Source: Bacteroidales bacterium UBA1757 (GTDB lineage Bacteria > Bacteroidota > Bacteroidia > Bacteroidales > UBA1402). From it: DNA of 17,947 nt. The notes under the pieces are model-generated. The model was not told where the DNA came from. It did not search any database and saw only the letters and a program-made list of their open reading frames with translations. Position 1 is the stretch's first letter, and each line of letters opens with the position of its first letter. Of the stretch, positions 8,701 through 14,821 are shown one piece after another. The stretch covers positions 44,130 through 62,076 of the forward strand of contig DCHH01000020.1 in the NCBI GenBank assembly GCA_002315625.1. Direction: 5' to 3'. Both the position numbers and the translations under genes were made by a program.

Positions 8701-8988
8701 TTTGCCACCGAAGCCCATAAACGTAACCTCAACATCGGCAAAGCAGGAAAGAGCGCAATCATACCTGTTCTGATTGGCCGCGACGAGGATGCTTTCATCC
8801 TTAGTAATGAGCTCAACAAACGTGGTATCGCAGTGCCCCCGGCTGTATATCCTGCCGTTCCGAGAGGCAAAGCCAGACTCCGTTTTGACGTGACAAGCGA
8901 GCACAAACCCGAACAGATTATCTTTGCCTTGGACACTTTGGTCCAGGCTGCAAATGAGTTGGGGATCTCGCTTCCACCCGCCGAATGA
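5713..8988 (+). CDS. Acyl-AMP ligase / acyl carrier protein / alpha-oxoamine synthase fusion
   Basis: With a GTG start at 5713 this is a 1091-residue, three-domain protein. (1) ANL-superfamily adenylation domain, about 28-558: TSGTTSDSN (171-179), FGMTET (358-363), GWFSSGD (428-434), GRIKE (449-453) and NGFKIKR (546-552) with a candidate adenylation Lys. (2) Acyl carrier protein, about 593-673: GDSL with the phosphopantetheine Ser at 632. (3) Fold-type I PLP alpha-oxoamine synthase, about 698-1083: LAHNS with the cofactor-stacking His at 825, DEAHS with Asp 898, GTLSKGLG with Schiff-base Lys 933, and RLRFDVTSEH with a probable carboxylate-binding Arg at 1057. Family knowledge: such synthases condense acyl-CoA/ACP with Ser, Gly or another amino acid and release CO2. 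Inference: the ligase loads a fatty acid onto the fused ACP for condensation, giving a sphingoid-like amino-ketone. Amino-acid and acyl specificity cannot be read from sequence. The upstream ORF extension (from 5557) overlaps the divergent gene and is not favoured. Confidence 0.9.
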   Translation: MEYKNSSRRHIEGYDVVGNCAALAKEKTFSNLYKLICSHGDTYAAFWIEGGERKHASFDELAELADNWGALIAKTIGTEGRVAISLDACKEWFPLFWGLVRTGHDTLLLDASMSDEKTAATMDKCNCTILVSGRRRNLPPKYRTYTVSEFMQAPKANGFQPVWGHDIALCTSGTTSDSNMFVYDEETICEIALFSEKVFKENRLLIDNINFRTLAFLPFHHILGFAGIFIWSHFLGYTTVYLKDRAPQTIAETVKRCKVSQIVTVPLLANSMTKTFYAQLNKENKAVRGLFNMMIEFSLMVQGIFPKAGHRMAARIFRRTQEKMLGTHIKSIVLGGSHADPASLRLMNALGYYTLCGFGMTETAITSFETNWNLQNRLKGSIGAPMSNTEYRIKGGGTIGELQIRGTGMHDGRFVDGKLLPADIDKDGWFSSGDIIHINKAAKQYLIEGRIKEVIVNESGENVYPDELEDSFPKVEGVEQMTIMGTERKGSRYEDITLLMNVGKLCKEEEFLKKLGSDIRAINDTLPAYKRLSRVLVTPTTLPTANGFKIKRLEVKKMIRNNRLETYELSLSGTSRLVADQPEPSSNSPVIGKDKREEMIAKVRNVFSEVLSIPVEDINNDSHFIDDLHGDSLQMLAVLTHLEEDFSIIVPSEEYISCSTPTNTADMLLRVIYGGSQTCHPTEKSPVTRFEDSEEYKSFRHRIDELLASGDDPYFIPHESPLRDTCIVNGRTLIDFGNYNYAGMSGRPEVNEAAKKAIDQYGTSASGSRLLAGEKPIHRELEQAIAKWKHAEDAVVCVGGHSTNVTFVGNFCGKNDLILYDALAHNSVAQGCRLSEALTKSFPHNDIKALESILEKQRKYFEKVLIVIEGVYSMDGDISDVPAFVAVKKKYGCFLMVDEAHSACVLGPTGGGVDEYFHLAGDDIDIKMGTLSKGLGTCGGYLAGKKELVTYLRYNLPGFVFSVGLSPALAAASLEAIHLLQNDPTIMEHMQRNIDCFATEAHKRNLNIGKAGKSAIIPVLIGRDEDAFILSNELNKRGIAVPPAVYPAVPRGKARLRFDVTSEHKPEQIIFALDTLVQAANELGISLPPAE

Positions 8989-8991
8989 TAT

Positions 8992-9996
8992 TCAGACAAG
9001 GCGTAAAAGGAAATCTGTCATCTTGTCAAGGATGAAATAGAAGTTTTCGTTCGGGTTGCCTTCGGCATCCTTCTGTGGTGAATGCCTCTCTCCCTCAAAT
9101 GGGAAGAAAGTGATGTCGCGTCCATTCTCAAGATAGTACTCGGCGATGGATGCCGTCCCGTAAATCTTATTGAACAATAGCTTGTTGAACGGCTTCATGC
9201 TATTCAGGGAATAGTCATACCGATATGGAACCGTCTGGTCTCCCATGCTCTGAAAAGCCAGAATCGGCACATTTGCCTTGTCCAGCAGACAAATATCGTT
9301 GACTGCTCCCCACATATCTATGATTCCTTTAATAGAAAAAGTGCAGGTAAGTGCATTGCCGGCAGTCTCTATGTCACCCATGTCGGGTTTTTTTCTCGAA
9401 GAAACGGGGCGGGTGGTATTATCCATAAAGACCAGGTTCAGCGCCGTGATGGCCCCGGAACTCGAGCCACCCGCAAAAAGCCGTTCCGTATCAATATGGT
9501 AGGTTCCGGCATTAGCTACTAAAAAACGCATGGCAGCATGTGCATCCTGAAGGGCCAGATAACCAGCCCTCTCAATATCTGTCTTGTTCAGATGGAAACC
9601 TAAGCGGTAGTTTATGGAAACTGCAACATAGCCACGGGCAGCCAGCTCCCGGCACCACTCACGGATGCAGGTTTCTTTCTTTGAATGCATAAAGAAGGCT
9701 CCGCCGTGCATCATCACCACTGTCGGCCTTTTTGACAGAGTATCACCGGCCGGCTGGTAAATGTCTAATGTCAGAGGAAGAGAGGACTGGACCTTTGCCC
9801 CCAGATTCTGACGGAGAAGTTTTGGCAGTTCATCGTCACGGCCGTCCATCTCTGTCCAATATCCGTCTCCATGGCCATAGACAATGTCTTGTATGACCTC
9901 CACCTCGAAGCAGACATCCTTGTAGCGCGACTTTCCTTCCATACCAAATGTCGTTAAGGAGATTATCAGACAAAGACAGACTATTATTCTCTTCAT
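8992..9996 (-). CDS. Secreted alpha/beta-hydrolase esterase (carboxylesterase/lipase-like)
   Basis: The 334-residue protein has an N-terminal hydrophobic signal (MKRIIVCLCLIISLTTFG), so it is probably exported to the periplasm or beyond. The alpha/beta-hydrolase features are HGGAFF for the oxyanion hole (97-102), the nucleophile elbow GSSSG with Ser179 (177-181), a candidate acid Asp253 in SMGDQTVPY and His305 in EGERHSP. The region YVAVSINYRLGF (about 123-134) is typical of the carboxylesterase/BD-FAE-like group acting on carbohydrate esters or short lipids. Substrate is unknown. Its ATG overlaps the stop of the DUF3109 gene by 4 bases, indicating translational coupling within the gpmI unit. 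Its 3' end faces that of the ligase-ACP-oxoamine synthase gene with a 3-bp gap. Confidence 0.88.
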   Translation of the reverse strand: MKRIIVCLCLIISLTTFGMEGKSRYKDVCFEVEVIQDIVYGHGDGYWTEMDGRDDELPKLLRQNLGAKVQSSLPLTLDIYQPAGDTLSKRPTVVMMHGGAFFMHSKKETCIREWCRELAARGYVAVSINYRLGFHLNKTDIERAGYLALQDAHAAMRFLVANAGTYHIDTERLFAGGSSSGAITALNLVFMDNTTRPVSSRKKPDMGDIETAGNALTCTFSIKGIIDMWGAVNDICLLDKANVPILAFQSMGDQTVPYRYDYSLNSMKPFNKLLFNKIYGTASIAEYYLENGRDITFFPFEGERHSPQKDAEGNPNENFYFILDKMTDFLLRLV

Positions 9997-10580
9997 GGCT
10001 CGTGTTTATGCTGGGCGACCCAGTCGGCGGCAATGCAGAGCTTGTCGTACCATTCCTGACCGAACCGCCTGATTAGCGGCTCTTTAAGGAACTTATAGAC
10101 TGGCAGACCCATCTCATGACCACACTTGCATGCACTACGGCAGATGTCCCACTCATCGTAATTCAGCGCCGTCAGGCCGTTGCTCAACTTCCTGAGGCGA
10201 ATGGGATACAAGTGGCAGGAGACAGGCTTGAGGAAAGTGCTCTTTCCTGCATAGAAAGCCCGCTCCAATGCACAAAGACATGTACCACGCTCGTCGTAGC
10301 AGGTAAAGACACAGTCCTTCCCGTTGACAATCGAGGTCACCAGATCACCGTTTGCATCGGTATAGGCAACCCCCTGCCGGTTGATGACGATACGGGCCTC
10401 CTGCGAGAGTTTGTCCCACACCACGGGGAGTACTTTCTCAATCTCCGCAACCTCCTCCAACGTCAGTGGCGCGCCGGATTCTCCCTCCACGCAGCAACAT
10501 CCCTTGCAGGCCGCCAGATCACAGCAGAACTCCTGCTCAAAAACGTCAAAACTGACCAGCGTATCGTCAATCTCAATCAT
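9993..10580 (-). CDS. DUF3109 family cysteine-rich protein
   Basis: The predicted protein has 195 residues and 15 cysteines. An N-terminal cluster (C19, C20, C25, C28-C30; CKGCCC) is followed by a middle cluster (C90, C94, C101, C103), then VSCHLYPIR (C122) and CRSACKCG (C147, C151, C153). This pattern matches DUF3109, a Bacteroidota family related in motif style to YkgJ-type proteins thought to bind zinc or an iron-sulfur cluster. Function is unknown; metal binding is inferred from the clusters. There is no signal peptide, so it is cytoplasmic. It starts 4 bases after the gpmI stop and overlaps the esterase start by 4 bases, so it is the middle gene of a compact operon. Confidence 0.88.
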   Translation of the reverse strand: MIEIDDTLVSFDVFEQEFCCDLAACKGCCCVEGESGAPLTLEEVAEIEKVLPVVWDKLSQEARIVINRQGVAYTDANGDLVTSIVNGKDCVFTCYDERGTCLCALERAFYAGKSTFLKPVSCHLYPIRLRKLSNGLTALNYDEWDICRSACKCGHEMGLPVYKFLKEPLIRRFGQEWYDKLCIAADWVAQHKHEP

Positions 10581-10584
10581 ATAA

Positions 10585-12087
10585 TCAGTGTATCAGACAC
10601 TTTCCGGTCATCTCCCCGGGCTGGCCGATTCCCAGAATATGACAGATACTGGGTGCCACATCTGCCAAAATACCATTCTCAACCTTGGCAGCCTTATTCT
10701 CTGTAATATATACAAAAGGTACCGGGTTCAGGCTATGTGCAGTATTTGGAGTTCCGTCTTCATTGACAGCATGGTCAGCGTTGCCGTGGTCGGCAATGAT
10801 GATGACTTCATAACCATGGGCCTTGGCTGCTTCCACAACCTTCCGGACATTGGCGTCAACAGCCACAACAGCCTTTTCAATAGCCTCATACACACCCGTA
10901 TGGCCTACCATGTCACCATTGGCATAGTTCACCACAATGAACGGATACTTATCAGTCTCGATAGCCTGCTTCAGGGCATCACCAACCTCGTTGACACTCA
11001 TCTCGGGCTTGAGGTCGTAAGTGGCAACCTTCGGTGACGGAATCAGGATGCGGTCTTCGTTAGCGAATGGCTGCTCGCGTCCGCCGTTGAAAAAGAAAGT
11101 AACATGAGCATACTTCTCAGTCTCAGCGATATGCAGCTGGTTGAGCCCCTTGGAACTCACGTATTCGCCCAGTGTGTTCTCCACATTTTCCTTATCGAAG
11201 AGAATGTGAACTCCCGTAAAACTGGCATCGTACGGAGTCATGCAGCAATAGTGCAGTCCGGGAATAGTCTGCATACCGGCTTCGGGCATATCCTTCTGCG
11301 TCAGGGCAATAGTAATTTCCTTTGCTCGGTCGTTGCGGTAGTTGAAGAAAATCACCACATCTCCTTCACAAATAGTACCATCAAACTGCGTGTTGACAAT
11401 CGGTTTGATGAACTCGTCGGTGACACCTTCGTCATAGCTTTCCTGCATGGCTTTCAGCATGTCGTCGCACTTCTTGCCTTCACCTTTAACCAATTGGTCA
11501 TAGCCTACCTTTACCCGCTCCCAGCGTTTGTCGCGGTCCATCGTGTAGTAACGTCCGATAATACCGGCAATCTTTGCCTTGTGGTCTATAAGCTGCTTAA
11601 TAAAACCGATGCCGCTCTTGGGGTCGGTGTCACGGCCGTCCATCAGACAATGCACGAAAGTATTGTCGATGCCATATTCCTGACTGATTTCAATAAGCTT
11701 GAAAAGATGGTCGAGGCTGCTGTGAACGCCGCCGTTGCTGGTCAGTCCCATCAGGTGAACCTTCTTGCCGCTTTCTTTAGCGTAGGTGAAGGCTGCCACG
11801 ATTTCCTTGTTTTTCTTGATGCTGCCGTCGGCGCAGGCACGGTTGATTTTCACCAGGTCCTGATAAACCACGCGGCCGGCACCGATATTGAGGTGACCCA
11901 CCTCGCTGTTACCCATCTGACCATCGGGCAGACCGACATTCTCGCCGGAGGCTTCCAGTTGTGAATGAGGATATTCCTTCAGAAGTGAATCCCAGTAAGG
12001 GGTTGGAGTATTGAAGATAACGTCGGCTTTGTCGTGGTGACCGATGCCCCAGCCGTCGAGGATCATCAGCATAGCTTTCTTACTCAT
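10585..12087 (-). CDS. gpmI: 2,3-bisphosphoglycerate-independent phosphoglycerate mutase
   Basis: This cytoplasmic glycolytic/gluconeogenic enzyme interconverts 3- and 2-phosphoglycerate using two Mn ions and a phosphoserine intermediate. The length of 500 residues is close to normal (about 510). It belongs to the alkaline-phosphatase superfamily: an N-terminal metal Asp in ILDGWG (Asp11), the catalytic Ser in MGNSEVGH (Ser61), the inserted phosphotransferase domain with GGVHSSLDH and MDGRDTDP, and the C-terminal metal site IIADHGNADH followed by NTAHSLNPVPF. The ATG at 12087 is followed directly by the conserved MSKKAMLMILDGWG. It is the first gene of a unit with DUF3109 and the esterase, with a -7 box about 55 bases upstream. 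Confidence 0.97.
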   Translation of the reverse strand: MSKKAMLMILDGWGIGHHDKADVIFNTPTPYWDSLLKEYPHSQLEASGENVGLPDGQMGNSEVGHLNIGAGRVVYQDLVKINRACADGSIKKNKEIVAAFTYAKESGKKVHLMGLTSNGGVHSSLDHLFKLIEISQEYGIDNTFVHCLMDGRDTDPKSGIGFIKQLIDHKAKIAGIIGRYYTMDRDKRWERVKVGYDQLVKGEGKKCDDMLKAMQESYDEGVTDEFIKPIVNTQFDGTICEGDVVIFFNYRNDRAKEITIALTQKDMPEAGMQTIPGLHYCCMTPYDASFTGVHILFDKENVENTLGEYVSSKGLNQLHIAETEKYAHVTFFFNGGREQPFANEDRILIPSPKVATYDLKPEMSVNEVGDALKQAIETDKYPFIVVNYANGDMVGHTGVYEAIEKAVVAVDANVRKVVEAAKAHGYEVIIIADHGNADHAVNEDGTPNTAHSLNPVPFVYITENKAAKVENGILADVAPSICHILGIGQPGEMTGKCLIH

Positions 12088-12140
12088 TGTGATATAGTTT
12101 ATGTTGTATGTATTTGTCCTTTTCGATAAAAAAACGGCTG

Positions 12141-12148
12141 CAAAATTA
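12141..12148 (-). promoter_or_regulatory. -7 promoter element of the gpmI operon
   Basis: On the minus strand TAATTTTG followed by C fits TAnnTTTG. No good -33 TTTG is present at 19-21 bases; the nearest candidate is too close (12-base gap). It lies in the 112-bp divergent gap between gpmI and the TIGR02757 gene. A weaker plus-strand match, TATAATTG at 12171-12178, may serve the opposite gene. Confidence 0.5.
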
Positions 12149-12199
12149 ACGATTTCTCACCAAAATACCTTATAATTGCGGTACAATTAGAGAACCGAC

Positions 12200-12928
12200 A
12201 TGAACCCAGATACAAAGAAAATGCTACTTGAGGCGGCAGCTGCAAATGAATGTACTGAATTTATTGGCTCGGATCCTGTACAGTTTCCGCACCGCTATAC
12301 CGAACGGGGCGACATCGAAGCCTCAGCCTTCATTTCAGCATGGATGGCGTACGGCAGCCGCAAGGTCTTCCTTCAGATTCTTGACCGTCTTCATGCAACA
12401 ATGGACGCTGTCGGAGGGCCGTACCGTTTCATCACCAACCACGCATACCGGCAACTTGAAAACAATGCGCAATCCTGCCTGTACCGTTTCTACAAATGGG
12501 AAGATTTCATCGTGCTTTGCGAAAGAATGGCAGAAGTCTATGCTGAAAAACGAAGCCTTGAAGCATTTTTCATCCCCGGACAGAGCTTAGACAGTGGGGT
12601 CTTCGCACTATGCAAAGCCTTTGAAGGGGTAAACGGCATACCCGTCCCCGGCAGCCCTTCCGCCAACAAAAGATTTTACATGTTCCTTCGCTGGATGGTA
12701 AGACCGGGCAGTCCGGTTGATTTCGGGATATGGAAGAACATCAGCCCGTCACAATTGATAGTCCCGCTCGATACCCATGTCTATCAGATAGCGCTTCGCC
12801 TCGGCCTTACTTCCCGTAAAAGCGCCGACCTCAAAACCGCCGCCGAAATAACCGCCGCAATGGCTGAAATCTGGCCCGACGACCCCTCCCGCGGCGATTT
12901 CGCCCTCTACGGGACTGAGGTTCTATAA
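12200..12928 (+). CDS. TIGR02757 (DUF2400) family protein
   Basis: The 242-residue cytoplasmic protein belongs to a family common in Bacteroidota and some other bacteria. Recognisable family features are DPVQFPHRYTERGDIEASAFI near the N-terminus (about residues 25-45), the block RFYMFLRWMVRP followed by VDFGIWKNI (about 154-177), and IVPLDTHVYQIALRLGL (about 182-198) with a conserved Asp-x-His. It ends with DFALYGTEVL, close to the usual family terminus, so it appears complete. Molecular function is not established. ATG at 12200 follows a possible weak -7 element at 12171-12178. It is divergent from gpmI and lies 41 bases before the O-acetylhomoserine sulfhydrylase-like gene. Confidence 0.88.
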   Translation: MNPDTKKMLLEAAAANECTEFIGSDPVQFPHRYTERGDIEASAFISAWMAYGSRKVFLQILDRLHATMDAVGGPYRFITNHAYRQLENNAQSCLYRFYKWEDFIVLCERMAEVYAEKRSLEAFFIPGQSLDSGVFALCKAFEGVNGIPVPGSPSANKRFYMFLRWMVRPGSPVDFGIWKNISPSQLIVPLDTHVYQIALRLGLTSRKSADLKTAAEITAAMAEIWPDDPSRGDFALYGTEVL

Positions 12929-12936
12929 AAAATGTG

Positions 12937-12944
12937 TAAGTTTG
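12937..12944 (+). promoter_or_regulatory. -7 promoter element before the sulfhydrylase gene
   Basis: TAAGTTTG followed by C matches the Bacteroidota -7 consensus and lies 25 bases before the ATG at 12970. No TTTG is evident at the -33 distance, which falls inside the upstream coding region. The resulting leader of about 20 bases leaves no room for a riboswitch. Confidence 0.6.
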
Positions 12945-12969
12945 CACCGTCAGTAATATTTTATCAGTC

Positions 12970-14244
12970 ATGAAACAGGAAACTATATGCGTTCAAGGGG
13001 GCTGGCAGCCAAAAAACGGCGAGCCGCGCGTATTGCCCATCTATCAGTCAACTACTTTCAAATACGAATCGAGCGAGGCTATGGCCGACCTCTTCGACCT
13101 CAAGACGGAAGGGTATTTCTACTCCCGTCTGCAAAACCCGACCAACGATGCTGTGGCCGCCAAAATTACCGCATTGGAAGGGGGAATAGCCGGTATGCTC
13201 ACTTCTTCCGGACAGGCTGCCAACTTCTATGCTGTCTTCAATATTTGTGAAGCAGGTGACCACCTCGTCTGCACCAAGGAAATCTATGGCGGAACATACA
13301 ACCTCTACGGCACAACCCTACCCAAACTTGGCATCGAGTGTACCATGATTTCCGAAAACGACAGCGAAGAGGAAATCGACAAGGCCTTCCGTCCCAACAC
13401 CAAGTGCCTGATGGCAGAGACCATCTCCAACCCCAGCTGCAATGTCTTGGACATAGCCAAGATGGCCCGTATTGCCCACAAGCATGGTGTGCCCCTCATT
13501 GTTGACAACACTTTCGCCACCCCAATCAACTGCCGTCCGTTTGAATTCGGTGCCGACATTGTTACCCACTCCACCACAAAATACATGGAAGGACACGCCA
13601 CTACAATCGGAGGTGCCATTGTCGATAGCGGAAATTTCGACTGGGACTTCTATGGTGAGAAATTCAAGGGCCTCACCCGCCCCGACCCCTCCTACCACGG
13701 CCTCACCTATACCAAATCGTTCGGTAAAAAAGCATATATCACCAAAGCTACCGTCCAACTCATGCGTGACTTGGGTTCAATACCATCGCCGCAGAACTCC
13801 TTCCTCCTTAATCTCGGACTAGAGACCCTTCATCTGAGAGTACAGCGCCACTGCGAGAACGCCCAGAAGATAGCCGAGTGGCTTCAAGCCAACGAAGAAG
13901 TGACATGGATTCACTACAGCGGGCTCCCCACCGACCCCTACCATGAACTGGCTCAGAAACAGTTTCGTGACGGTATGTCGTGCGGTGTTATGTGTTTCGG
14001 CATAAAAGGAGGACGTGAGCGTGCCATCCGCTTCATGAATAGCCTCAAACTGATTGCCATCGTCACCCACGTGGCCGACGCCCGAAGCTGCATCCTTCAT
14101 CCAGCATCCCACACCCACCGTCAGATGACCGACGAGCAGCTGATGAAAGCCGGTGTACAGCCCGACCTGATGCGCCTGTCCATCGGTATCGAAAATGCAG
14201 ACGACCTTATCGCCGACCTCGACCAGGCTCTAAAAGCAAAATAG
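12970..14244 (+). CDS. O-acetylhomoserine sulfhydrylase-type PLP enzyme
   Basis: The predicted protein has 424 residues and belongs to the Cys/Met metabolism gamma-family of fold-type I PLP enzymes. Features: VLPIYQSTTF (21-30), YSRLQNPT (51-58), SSGQAA (79-84) for cofactor phosphate binding, the cofactor Asp at 179 in IVDNTFATP, and THSTTKYMEGH with Schiff-base Lys204. Length and the N-terminal sequence fit O-acetylhomoserine aminocarboxypropyltransferase (MetY), which makes homocysteine from O-acetylhomoserine and sulfide for methionine synthesis. The family also includes methionine gamma-lyase and cystathionine enzymes, and substrate cannot be settled by motif alone, so no symbol is assigned. 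It has its own -7 element, and a hairpin follows the stop codon. Confidence 0.92.
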   Translation: MKQETICVQGGWQPKNGEPRVLPIYQSTTFKYESSEAMADLFDLKTEGYFYSRLQNPTNDAVAAKITALEGGIAGMLTSSGQAANFYAVFNICEAGDHLVCTKEIYGGTYNLYGTTLPKLGIECTMISENDSEEEIDKAFRPNTKCLMAETISNPSCNVLDIAKMARIAHKHGVPLIVDNTFATPINCRPFEFGADIVTHSTTKYMEGHATTIGGAIVDSGNFDWDFYGEKFKGLTRPDPSYHGLTYTKSFGKKAYITKATVQLMRDLGSIPSPQNSFLLNLGLETLHLRVQRHCENAQKIAEWLQANEEVTWIHYSGLPTDPYHELAQKQFRDGMSCGVMCFGIKGGRERAIRFMNSLKLIAIVTHVADARSCILHPASHTHRQMTDEQLMKAGVQPDLMRLSIGIENADDLIADLDQALKAK

Positions 14245-14254
14245 AGCACTAGTT

Positions 14255-14276
14255 CAGTTTCGCCTCGGCGAAACTG
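14255..14276. repeat. Perfect 10-bp inverted repeat after the sulfhydrylase gene
   Basis: CAGTTTCGCC (14255-14264), a 2-base centre and GGCGAAACTG (14267-14276) form a strong GC-containing hairpin, in practice 9 bp with a CTCG tetraloop. It begins 11 bases after the stop of the sulfhydrylase gene and lies 33 bases before the YqaA-family start. There is no T-run on either side, so it is not a standard intrinsic terminator. It could be a U-less terminator, an mRNA 3'-end stabiliser or an operator for the next gene. Confidence 0.6.
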
Positions 14277-14308
14277 TATAAAACAAGGATAAAAATAACA
14301 TCTGAAAA

Positions 14309-14746
14309 ATGGAGTGGCTGGAACAATTGGGCCTGCTTGGACTTTTCCTTGGAAACTTCCTTGCAGCCACTATTATCCCCTTCAGTTCCGATGCTCTCTA
14401 CATAGCAATGGTGGCCACCCTGAAGCAGCCCTTGGCCTGTTTCGTGGTGGCCACCATTGGTAATTGGCTGGGCAGCGTCGTAACCTACTATGTAGGGTGG
14501 CTTGGCCGATGGGAATGGATTGAAAAATGGTTCAAGGTCAAGCCCGAAACCTTGGAAAAACAAAAAGCAAGAATTGACCGTTACGGTTTCTGGCTTGCCC
14601 TGATAGTGTGGGTCCCCATCATCGGCGACGTCATTGCCCTGGGTCTTGGCTTCTACAGAGCCCGTCCTTTGTGGACAATTATCCTGCTGCTCATTGGAAA
14701 AGCGGGAAGGTTCGCTGTCTGGACTGCAGCAATGAGCCTTATCTGA
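14309..14746 (+). CDS. YqaA-type small membrane protein
   Basis: The predicted protein has 145 residues, close to E. coli YqaA. Hydrophobic segments lie at about residues 5-22, 27-62 and 91-112, with a last one at 119-145. Family-like motifs are GNFLAATIIPFSSDALY near the N-terminus, GNWLGSVVTYYVGWLGR (about 51-67) and RYGFWLALIVWVPIIGDVIA (about 90-109), where the Pro and Gly-Asp in the membrane resemble DedA/VTT-superfamily re-entrant elements. Inner-membrane location is clear; transport of undecaprenyl phosphate or phospholipid is known for DedA relatives but not shown for this branch. It follows the sulfhydrylase gene by 64 bases and converges on the DUF1846 gene. Confidence 0.88.
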   Translation: MEWLEQLGLLGLFLGNFLAATIIPFSSDALYIAMVATLKQPLACFVVATIGNWLGSVVTYYVGWLGRWEWIEKWFKVKPETLEKQKARIDRYGFWLALIVWVPIIGDVIALGLGFYRARPLWTIILLLIGKAGRFAVWTAAMSLI

Positions 14747-14821
14747 CTTTATTGTCGGGAAGGAAAAATACTAATTTTTAATTTCTCGCATGGGATAGCG
14801 CCATACCACGGACTGACACCT

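Noticed and set aside
12929..12969. SAM riboswitch before the methionine-pathway gene
   Set aside because: The gap is only 41 bases and the promoter leaves a leader of about 20 bases, too short for any riboswitch.
14764..14779. AAAAAT-ACTA-ATTTTT hairpin between convergent genes as a terminator
   Set aside because: Six A-T pairs only; too weak to call, although it lies where terminators would be expected.
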